Virus record (IMG/VR): IMGVR_UViG_3300027687_000092
Span: 1-21,041 of that record
Origin: a virus
Reading direction: 5' to 3' (one strand)
Length of the DNA: 21,041 bases
The notes beneath the pieces were generated by a model, which made no database searches, was not told the DNA's origin, and saw only the letters and a list, made by a program, of their open reading frames with translations. The position numbers and the translations under genes were made by a program. The first letter of the stretch is position 1, and each line of letters starts with the position of its first letter. Below are positions 5,452 through 17,400 of this stretch, one piece after another.

Positions 5452-8400
5452 CTAACTCTTAAGGAATAATGCCGCTGCAGTGGTCTGATCTTGCAGGGCT
5501 ATTCCGTTACTTGCTGTACTCACACCTTGTGCGTACATTACTTGAGCTTTAACTATTGATATATTAATTTCACTTCCAACTGCTGGTGCAACAGTAAAGG
5601 TAATTTCAACCTGTGTTGCATCAACTCTGGTTACTATATAATCAGTATCAGCAATCATTACTGCTCCGCCTACACTAACTCGTACTGCTTCGTCTAGTTC
5701 GGTACTGTCTAATGTAGTTGGAACTACAATTCCTGTTCCAAAAAATATTCTAGTAGTGCCGTCGCCAATATTAGTTGTATCTGTTGTTGTTTTTTCTTGG
5801 TACACAGTAGGTAGTTGCTCTCCTGGGCCTATATCACTAGCCGCAACGCCTATAATATGAGACATTGCACTTGTGCCGGCTACTCCTCTACGTAACCCAC
5901 TAACTGTATTATTACTCGTATCTCTTGTTCTATATGTAATTCTTTCTGCACCAATCATTACCTGACCAAATATATTTGATCCTAGATTTGGTTCACTGAG
6001 TTTGCCTACATCTTCAAAATATATAACATCTGCACTAGTAGTTAAATCTTGTATTAACTTAGTAGTGTTGGTGGTATTCAATCTCAACAACTTTTGATTA
6101 CCAAGCATATCTTGAAAGATACGGAAATTTAAACTATTTGGCACGACTGTATTAGTAAACATTGTTACTGCAAGTACATCTGCTGCTCCAAGAATACTTC
6201 CGCTTACTGTAAGAATACTAAATCCACTAGTGCCAGTGCTTATACTAAATCCAATTGTATCAGATAAACGAGCACCGTTTAGCGTTACTTCTAATCTGCC
6301 AGAATTTTCAATTAGTCTACCAAGTGCAAAGTTGTTGGTTTGAATAGTTGATCCAACTGTCTTATCAAATTCAGTTGAATCATATGGATCTGAATCAAAT
6401 GTTACACCAGTAGTAATACCTTCGGTAGTTGGTCCAACATATACCTTTGTAAGTATATTTTGTTGTGCAGTATCGTTGTAGGTAGAAACTGCAAACGGTG
6501 CGTCTGGAATAGCACTAACTCTTAAATTTAACTGATCGCCAAGTACAGTATAATCAGCTTCGGTAGTAGTAAATATTTTAATACTTGCACCATTAGCTGG
6601 CTGGCTATTAGCGTTAAACGCTACATACCTATCACTACTACCGTCATATGTACTTAAATTCCAGTTAACTGCAAGATCACTTTGTACACTATCAATATAT
6701 ACCAAAACATCATTATCAGCAATAAGGCTCTGGTTTGTTCCAGCAGTTGTACTTAGGTAATAAGGACCTAGACTTGATCCATCGCTGGTATATTCGATAC
6801 CTTCTGGTGGACGGAGCCTAAGGCCATTACGCTCAACTGTCATGTTAGGAATGTTGGTTCCTTGTAAACTGTTTGTTAAATTATCTTGTAAACTTGATCC
6901 ATCATATGCAAAGTACTGAACTTGTGGTGTACTCCAGGAATATTGCACAGGAGTTGTTGCACCAAGAGCAACAATTGTAACCCAATCTGTTGCAGTGTAT
7001 GTGCTTGTAAATGTAATTGCAGTTGAAAAAGTTCCTGATACTGCAAACGAATAATCTGTAATAATCTCTCCGTTAACAAAGATAACCATCTCGTTTATTT
7101 CAGTAAAGGTAACTGGAATTATTTCAACATCTGATGATATTGTGTTTCCAACTATACTTTCTTTATATAGTTGTGATCCGCCGCCAATTCCAAAAACTTG
7201 CAAGTCTACTGTATCTCCAACGCCAATTTGTGAATCAGAGTTAGTAATAGTTATAGTTTTTGTTACCCAATTTACAGTATAGTTTCCTGTAGGAAAAATT
7301 ACCTGTCCGCCATTGAGATTAATAAGTTCTACACCAACCGGATGTAGGATAAGACTTCCAAAGTCAATGGTTGTGTTAACACCAGTATACACAACGCTTG
7401 TGCTGTTAATACTAAATCCGTGGCCATCATTATTCCAATCGCTACCTGGTCGAGTATAAACTTTTAAATCTAATGTATCAAATTCACTACCAGGAATTAA
7501 TTCTTCAGGAGCATGCGAACTATATGTGTCAATAAACCCACCACCTACAACGTTAATATCTGTAGCTCTTGTACCTAAGTAAGTGTCTGTAAACGAGCTT
7601 TCATATATTACATCAAGTATACCTGGATCGTATGTTGGTAATCCTTCTGGTCCAAAGTCTATGTTATCATATGGATTGATATCAAAATTTCCAACATCAA
7701 ATCCTGTGTTTTGATTAAAATTTGGTCCTTCAACTTGTACTCCAGGATAGTCAATTCCAGACATCACTTGTGCTAGTTCACGCCCTGGTTCGTTGGGCTC
7801 GGGTGTGTACAATCCAATTGTTCTATCTGCACCATCTAACGTATCTGGACTAACCACAGTGTAGTTTTCTGGGTCAAATGCAGTACCACTTGTAAAGTTA
7901 GTTGTTACGTTGTATACCTGTGGTAACGAAACATTAATTACTCCAACAGTCGGTACAGGAAAACGTACTAATTGATTTGCAGTATATGCAGTATTTGCAG
8001 TCCAATCAACAACCTGACTTGTGTATGTTATTCTATCATATTTGACAGTTGTAGTAAAGTCACGCACTTGTTGTGGTTCAAGAACTGCTATTGCACTAGC
8101 ACCTGTGCCATTACCACCTGATATTGTTAGTGTTGGTGTTGTTATATAACCACTACCTGCAGTCAGTAGTGTTATTCTTATGACCTCACCAGCAGTATTA
8201 ACAACAGCAGATAGAGTTGCCTGTATTATTGCATCACCAGTTACTACTACTTGCGGAGCAACAGTATATCCTGATCCAGAGTTAAGAACTGTTACACTCT
8301 TAAATATTAGTTTATAGTTGTTATACCACTGGTTCCATGGAAATGTTTGCCAAACAACACTAGTACTTGGTACTGCACTTAGTGATTTTGGATTTGCACT

Positions 8401-11400
8401 ATCATCAAGTATTGGCGATACAAATTGTCCTCTAAGACTATCGTAGTATGCTGGTAAGTCAAAGTCTGTTATGCTACCCTTGTACGTATCTTCACCTTCG
8501 TAGCGTAGATTAAATTCTCTTACCTGAACATGATACGGTTTAACTTCGTTAATATATTCACTAACAAAGTCTTGGTTATCACGTCTAAAAATTGGGTATT
8601 CAATTAAGTCACGTATTTTATGATTAACATCAATCAAACTAGTCTTGAACAACCAATCTGGTGCAGGTTGCTCGCTCATTATAAATTCAAATGTTAGTAC
8701 TAATAATTCGTTTCTAAACAATCTTAAGTTAGTTGTAAATATTTCTTGATTTAATGCTTGAAGTATTTGTCTTGTTTCGATATTTGGAGCCTGATCAAAA
8801 CGTTGTGCATCAAAAACTTCAACATCAAACCCAAAGTTACCATCCGCATAGTTCCAAATAGTACTGTCAATTGCAACTGTACCGTCTTCTAAGAAAACTC
8901 TTGTCCATTCACTGGTTGTTGTGCTATACTGATATACTTCTTGCTTGCCAAAACTATTTGCTTGTACAGTTGCCCATGCACCGTCTAATACGTTTGTAAG
9001 TGCTAGTAGATCACTGTATACTTTTACATCATAAGTGCTGGTGTTTGCACCACTATAGGTTGTAAAATCTGCATTTATACCATTCCAATTTACATAACTC
9101 CAGTATAGTTTTGTATCATAGTTTTGTACTCTTGACAGTAACAGTTTTTGTTCTGCTTGCACAGTATAAATTGTCCATAGTCCCTCTTGTGTACTATCAC
9201 TTGCTATAAGATATTTGTAACCCACTGCTACTTGACGTAAGTCTTGATATGTAAGTTCAGCGTAGGTTAATAAACGCTTGTCCCATGCACTACTTGCTGA
9301 AGTTGGTTCTGGTTCTTCACTATTAAGTAACTTAAAGCTCTTGCTATCAGATATTGGATATAATTTCATTATCTTATTAGCACGAGTCATATAGTTTTCG
9401 AGTGCAAGGAATCTGTTAATAAAGAGACTCTGTCTTGGTCGGAAACTAACACCATACTTGTCTGCAACACTTAATGTAGCATCTGGTACAAGGTTACCAA
9501 GTGTGTCTTCTCCACAATAACTATCTAAGAATTTTCTATAAAGACCTGCACCTAAGAAACTTTTTGCATCACCAACAGTAATTAAATCATATTCGCTATG
9601 CACATTATCATCATTTGCAATCTTATCAAATTCTACATGTAGTATTGTATCTTTTGCTGAAAATAAACTCCTACAATTATACAAACTTACTGTACTCGGA
9701 CTAATAGCAGCAGTATATGATATTCCGCTTGATCGTGGATCAGAAATATATTGGGCAATACCACTTGAACTTAGTGTTTTATTTGAACTTACTGCTGTTA
9801 GTCCTTTAACCCAATAGTAATAGTAGGTAATAAATGTACCTGCACTATCAAGTTCACTGGTTATTACATAACTTGTAGTAGTATATACTGTTCCTTCGCC
9901 TGTGTATGATTCTGGTGCTACTGTATTCTTAGTCCATTGATAAATGTCTACTGACGATCCGTCAAACAACTGTCCCCAACGACGTGCTTTGTATTCGATA
10001 GTATCTTGATGATAGTCGATAAAACGTACAGTTGATAGGTCCCACCATATTTTACCTAGGTAAGTAGTGGTCCATTGTGAACCAAAGTTGTTTACAGTTC
10101 CTGTGTTGTAGGCAGCTGGATCAATACCACCTGTATAATCAATATTTGCTTGTGCGGCTCCTAATATCTTACCTTGTAGAGGATCAATAAAATCTAAATA
10201 GGTAGTAACCTCGTTGCTAACTTTGTTATATGTAAACACACTGTTAAGCAATGCGGCATTGACAATTGGTTGCTGTGTATAAATTGCTTTCCATGCTGAT
10301 TCTTTGTTAACATTTGTTAACTGAGTCACTCTACCAAAATCACCAGAGCTATCATTGAGATCATCATTTGGAGCACCAACTAATAATATACCATCATAAT
10401 AGTCAACTGCTGAACCAAATTTATCTAAACTTGTCATGCTAGTATCGTAAATTTGTTGTCCAAATACAAACTTGCCTGGGTTAGTAGCACTTGAATTTGC
10501 TGAATTCAAGTAATTGTAAGTGTAAGCTACTCCTGATTGGTTCAATGGATCAATAACTGTTGTGCTTCTTGAATCAAAGTAAGTTGTGTTGGTATCAAAT
10601 GTTGTTGGCAAACTTGCAGTTGCATCTGGAGCACCAACTACCAATGTAATTGCATCACTATCAATTTTTAGACTATTACCAAAATGTCCGTATTCCTGTG
10701 CAATCGGTGATACAATTGTTTGTGCAAAAATTATAGGTGTTAATCCGAGAGTTGCAAATGCAGTTCCTACTCCTGGGGCAACTTCTAACTTTATGTATTG
10801 TTCAACTGCTTGTACATTATCAAGCGTAATCTGTAATGCACCGCCTACGCTGGCTGCAGTTATGTTTGGTAAGTTTGCAGTTATTATATCAGTTACTAAA
10901 CTAGCAACTGTTGTTCCTGTAAGTGTTACATAATAGTTGTTTATCCTGATACTGTCAGTAGCAGTCAATACTGGATTGGCTACAGTACCTGTAATGTTTC
11001 CAAATAATCTTGCTTGGTTGATCCATCGATCAACACTACCACCTTGGGGAACAATTGTACTATCATTTGGCTCACTTATGTATAGACTACAATTAGTAGA
11101 ACACATATCTACCACTTGACCAAAGTTGTAACTTTGTCCAACTGTAGGAGAATTAATAGTTTGTACTAACCTAAACGTATTTGTTTCAATTTCTACAATG
11201 TCACCAATGTTAAGTGTGTATGGGTTTGTTGCAGTTCCAATTGTGGTTGTAGTTCCGCTAAAACTAAACTCAGCATTGTTATTTTGCTCGGTTGGTATTA
11301 GAAATGTTCCGTTAACTATTACAGTTACCGGACCAGTTGGTGTATCAGTGGTTGTAAAATTTTGTGTAGTAGTTGAAGCAGTTGTTACTTGAAAACGCTG

Positions 11401-14400
11401 AACACTTCTATCGTAAATGTATACTTTACCAGCATCTGTTGTAGTAATTGCTCCTACAGTAACTGATGCTCCAGGAGCTCCTATAATAAGCTGTCTTCCG
11501 TCAGTAGTAGTTGAAATACTTTGTCCTATTAGATCTCCAACACTGCCTGCTATAGTTATAGTTGCTACAAAATCCCAATGTGTTTTTGCATCAATTAAAA
11601 GTGTTCCACTGTTGATGGCCACAAGCAAAGTTACTGTGTTTGCAGTAAACGTGTAATCAGCAATCGGACGTAACAATGCACCATTGTAGTATACTGAAAA
11701 ACTGTAAATATCTGTTACAGGAAATACTGTAGCAGTACTGAATGTACTTGTGCTAACAGTTGGTAGATACGTAACGCCTTGCAACCTTGTAATTCTAATT
11801 GTATCGTTTTCGTTAGGTGCAGTTGCAAACCTAACAACTTGTTGACTAGCTAGATTTGTTTGTACTGTATAAGCCGCTCCTGCAGTTTGTGAAACATTAT
11901 TTCGACTAACACCTATTTGTGTTTGAGCAGTTGCATTAACAGCACTTACAACTATAGTTCCTGCTATAATAAAATCTGTAGTTGTGCCATCTCCAGTAAA
12001 GTTAAGTGTCTGCGATTGTACCTCAACTTTGTTGTATGCCCAAACATAATCACTACTTGATGTAGCAGTTGATGCACTTATATACAACCAACGCTCATTA
12101 TCACTGACTGCTACATCTTGTCCAAAGTTGTCAGTATCGTTTGTTCCTGTGTTAAACAACTGTGTTTGTGTGTACTCGCCGTTTGCACTGTTACGTTTTA
12201 TTGATAGTGCATATCCTTTGTTGCTATCACTAGCAGGAGCACCTGTTACAACCCATTCAGTATTTCCAACACTTAAACTTGTGCCTGTACCTACAAAACC
12301 AGTGGCAGTAGGTGACATAATTGTTAATTCTTTATATTCAAGAGTGTCAGACTTGTTATAACAGTAAATTCCACCTTTGCCACTTGCATTTCCTGGAGCA
12401 CCAATTGCAAGACCTTGTCCAAGTAGTCCTTGCTCGATTGTTGTTCCAAATAGATCATTTAATACAGGAGTATCAGCATCTATTTCTGTTGGTGTGCCAA
12501 AGGGATTGATTTTTTGAAGTACCGCCCAGTTATCATTGCCATAATTATCTACCCATGCTTGGTTTCCTGGAACAATGTTGTTTGCAAAACTTAAATTAGC
12601 AACATCACTTGCTTGTGCAACACGCACACTCTCAAGAATAAATGAACGCCCATCTCCAGTAACAGATACAGTTTCACCAGGTAGACTAAGTGTAATTGTT
12701 ACTGTTCTTAAAGATGGAACAGTACCAACAATATAAGCGCCATCAACTGATGCATTAAAGTACTTAATGATTATTCTATCATTAACAGATAATCCATGAG
12801 GTACATCAAAAGTTATAGTACTTGTTTCATTTAGATTATCAACCACCAAGATGACACTAGCTGGTACTAGATTGGTTCTGTATATGTTCCAATCATATGA
12901 GTTTGCTTTGGCTACCCAAATATTTGTACCAAGTGCAATGGCATCTAAATTAGCAAGTACATTTGTTAGATCATCATAGTTAAAAACTTTAATATCAATA
13001 TCGTCATAGTTTACATAACCAGCTGACGGCAGGCTAACATCTTCCGGAATAGTTGTAACTGTTGGCAAAATATTCTTATTTGTAATTTTATAACTTTGTT
13101 TCCAAATATTTTCAACCAATACTGTTTGATTAGCAGTTGATACTTCTTGTGGATCAATAACTGCAATGGTACTTGGATTACTTAATAATTTACTTTCGTC
13201 TGTGCGTAGTTCAAAATAACTTCTGTTTGCATTAGCACCATAGATACCACGCTGAATTGCCCAGTTCTCAAAAATTTCATACTCTGCTTCTTCTTTGCCA
13301 AGATTTGCACTTGTAAATATTTCTGCAGCCTGTAATGTGCCTTTTGTTCCAAGAAACTGTGAATACAACCCAGCTTGCGAAATATCATCTAGGTTCAAGT
13401 TTTGCATGTACTGTCTTGGACGAAAACCAATAAGTCCTAGTCCTAACAGGGTTGAATCACTTTCAAGATTGGCAGTGTGTATATCATAATTTTCACGTAG
13501 GCTGTCTGCTTTGGTTGCAAGGTTAGGCAATAATCCAGTTTGTATTTGTGCATAATCACTCTTAATCCAATCAGCAAAAACAAACGTTTCACTCGGTGAC
13601 AATAATCTAGTTGCACTCCAGTATGCATTTTTATAAAGTACAATTTGTCCTTTAGTAAAGGATGTGTTTGCTACCCATTCCTTAATATTATCTTGATTAA
13701 GAATAAAACCTTGTGCATCAAGTGTACCGTTCCAGTCAAAAACTGTATTACCGTTTAATAATAGTCTATTTTGTCTTGCACCAGTTATTGGTTGATATAT
13801 CAAATCGTTAAAGATACTAACGTTATCAAATACAATAATATGTTCATATGAAGTAAACCTTGCATTAAGAAAACTAAAAGTCTGATTGTTAACTCCAATC
13901 AGTTTGAGTTCATTGTCTAGTCTTTCAACGGCATAATCTTTGCCTAACAATGGGCCAAAGTTTTGATTTAACATTACATCATTGATATTTTCGTTGGCTA
14001 GACTTTCAACAACACTGTTTGGTTTTTCTAATTTTAAAACATTTGCAGCAGGGTTAAGATTAATAATACTTCCTGTAATCCAATCTTGTCCTACCCAGTA
14101 TAGGAATTCATTTGCCATCTGAGTCCAGTTAAGAATAACTCCATTCTCTGTACTATCAAAAGTTAGCCCTTGTTCAATAAGCAATTGACCGTAACTAACT
14201 AAAAAATCAACCACTGCACTTGCAGTTGTAAACACATAACCATAAGGAACTTGAACCACATTTTTAGTAAAAGTCTCTGGAATACGAACTGTGTTTCCGT
14301 TTACTGTTATTGTACTAAAAGTTCCAGCAATGGTACTTTGTAATATTTCAAAGTAAGGTTTAGTAATCGAATAACCCGACACTGACCACCCACCGCTAGT

Positions 14401-17400
14401 TCTCTGGACTGTGATACTTGAATACTGTACCTCAGCAAAACTTGGATTTTGATAGAGAAATAGTTGGTAACTTTCATCGGGTAATAGCAAACTACTGTTA
14501 AGACTGTTTGGTGATGACTTTTCAGAAAATATTTTCAAGTATCCTTGATCACTAAATGAAGCCATTCGATAACACAATCGAATATCCATATTTGATAAAG
14601 TGGACTTTAGTGCAGTGGTACTGTCTAAACCTGTAACTCTATTGTAATCAACAATAAAGTTGATGTAACTATTCTTAATTGTTCCATTACCGTATACAGT
14701 TACTACACTTGGGTCAATTCGAAATCTGTTATTATACAGATATTGATAAAAGTCTGTATTATATTTCCATAGATCTCTGTCTGCAAATAACGAAAAGTAT
14801 TTTGCAGGTTTTGTTAGTGCTAGTAATCTTTGTATTGCAAACGGATAGTAACTGCTACGTCTCCAGGAATCTTCAGCAGGTGCCATATCTCCTGCTACCC
14901 AGGACTTTACAAAGCTATCTATATCGTAACTTCCAACAATCGAATCCATTGGCGATACAAGGTTACCTTGTGAATCAGTTGGAATACACTCTAATAACTG
15001 TGGACGAATATATTGTTTTCTTATTACATTTCCTGTTGGATAAGCAACAATACCCTGGGCCATGTCATTCCATAGAACAGTATTACCTGATGTATATGGA
15101 GCTGGTCCGTATGTTGTTTGCCACCAAGTTGGCTGTACAGTTAGCCCAACCATTTCCCATGGACGAGTATGAGGCGAATCAGTATCATATAGCTGGAAGT
15201 ATATTCCTCTCCAGAAACCTAATAAAGGATTTCCAGATAATCTGTTTTCACTTTGACTATAGTTCCATGTAAATTGATTGTCTTCGATATAAGTTTGGTT
15301 TTTATAAGGAACACGGTTGGCACCAACCCATGATAAGAAACTAACATTTAATATATTGTTAACTTCAGTTAGAGTGTAATCAGTTGTTCTAAACTGTCCT
15401 GGAATAACATCAACTGCTTGAAGCGGTGGATTGTACCTTTCAGCTTCATTTATCTTAATATTATTGTAAATTCTCTTTTCAAATTCTAATAAAACAGCAT
15501 TTCTATAATCGCCTGTTTCGAATGCTACAGTTAAACTACCATCATGTCCTTGTATAACATTTGTTGGTGTTACGTAGGTATTGTCTAAAAACTCTTGCGG
15601 ACGATATATGTTATATAACCCCATCATACTAGGCGTTGCTGGTACATAACTTGCATAAGTTGTAGCATATTCGTTTATGGTGATTATATCACCAATGTTT
15701 AGTGTTATCTGTGTACTGTTGATTGTAATTCTTGGACCATCAGTTGCTACAGTGTACTCATATCCGTCTCCAACAAGTATAGTTTGTATGCCAGTGCTCT
15801 TAGGAGTATAATATACTAATATACCTTTGTAGTTTGCAGAGGTTAAGTCATAACTGTAAAGAGTATCAAATACATAGGTTGTAATTGGTGTTATTGTGTA
15901 TACTGTAGTTTCAAAGGTGTTGCTATTTGGAATTGCATCTGTCCAATAAAAAGGACTAGATTCAGTTTTTCCTGCATTGATTCCTAATAGTGTACCATCA
16001 AGTATCTGTGCAGTAGTTTTGCCTTCCCAATCATTAGTTGCAACATAATCTAAAATTTTGTTTTTAGTTTTGTTATATTCAGAACTATTAAATTCTATAG
16101 CACGGAAAAATTCAAAGTCTCTTCCATTAATAAAATTTGTCATCAATGTTACTGGTGCACTTTGTTGTAGTATTAGATCTCCAAAAGGAACAACATTACC
16201 TAAATCTCGTACGTTATTGTTACCGTGTATTTTACCTGTAAAGTTTTCTAAGTTTTGACAAATACTTTCATAATGTGTACGCACTGTACCTAGGGTAAAG
16301 CTCTTGCTATTTTCATTCATAGCGTTTGATTCTAGGTTTGATGGAATAGTATAAAATGCTATACTACTTGGGCTATCACTAAGCACCTGAGCTTCAACAA
16401 TAGCACCATTAACTGGTACTGTATTAGGTTGTCCTAACTCATTAGGATTAAAAGTAATTACTGTTACATTATCGCTATTGGTTGCATATGTATATGTGTT
16501 TGAAAGAACAAACTGACCTTCAACAAATACCTTAACTGGAATTTTTGATGTATCACTTAAAACTGCAATGTCTAATACCAGTGGAACTCCGGTATAATCA
16601 AAACTGAAACTTTGTCGTTGTGTATTTGTTTCAAATGATGTTTGCCATCCAAGCAACTTATCAAATGTGCTTATAGTATTATACTGTCTAACTGTTCCTG
16701 TGTCAATGTTTTTTGTAGCACTGACCGTTCCGTTAACATATATAAATGTATCAACATATAAGTTGTTGTCAAAAACAATATCACCAACGTTAGCAATAGT
16801 TAGATATTTCAATGGTTGATCAATAACAGTATCTGTAACACCGGTTCCAACTGCATAACTAAAAAGTTTTGATCCTTTAAAAGTTGTACTTGGGTATACA
16901 GTTGTATCACTAAAACTATAACCACTGCTATCAAATACATCAAACAATGGTGCTTGGTTAACACTAGTTTTTTGTTGTCCTGATATCCAAGTTGTTCCAT
17001 TAAACCAATAGGACTTTCCTTGTTCGATAACACCTGATGTTATTATAACATTTGTGTTTGTTGGAACATCGGGTGTGGTTAAACTTGCTGGTTGCAAATC
17101 AATAACATCCACACTACTATCTTCAAAATCAACAAAACTCACAGTATAAATTTTGTTGCGTACTTCTGCATCTATGTCTGCAGCAAATATAACTCTTGAT
17201 CCTGCAACAAAATTGTAACCATCTACACTATATCCAATGGTACCGTTTATGTTTGAAAATGCATCCGTTTCAGCAAAGTCAATGATGTCTACTGCAGGAG
17301 TTGCCAATGTTCCATAATTAAATAGTTTTAGGTTTTTTCTAAATTCAAGTATTGGACGTTTAGCTCGGTTGTTATTATTAATCACTAAAGGAACATTGTT

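Noticed and set aside
14679-15272. A 197-codon plus-strand open frame
   Set aside because: It is fully antisense to the conserved centre of the giant gene, has no ribosome-binding site, and its Leu/Tyr/Gln-rich translation looks like a shadow of Asn/Thr/Tyr-rich codons.
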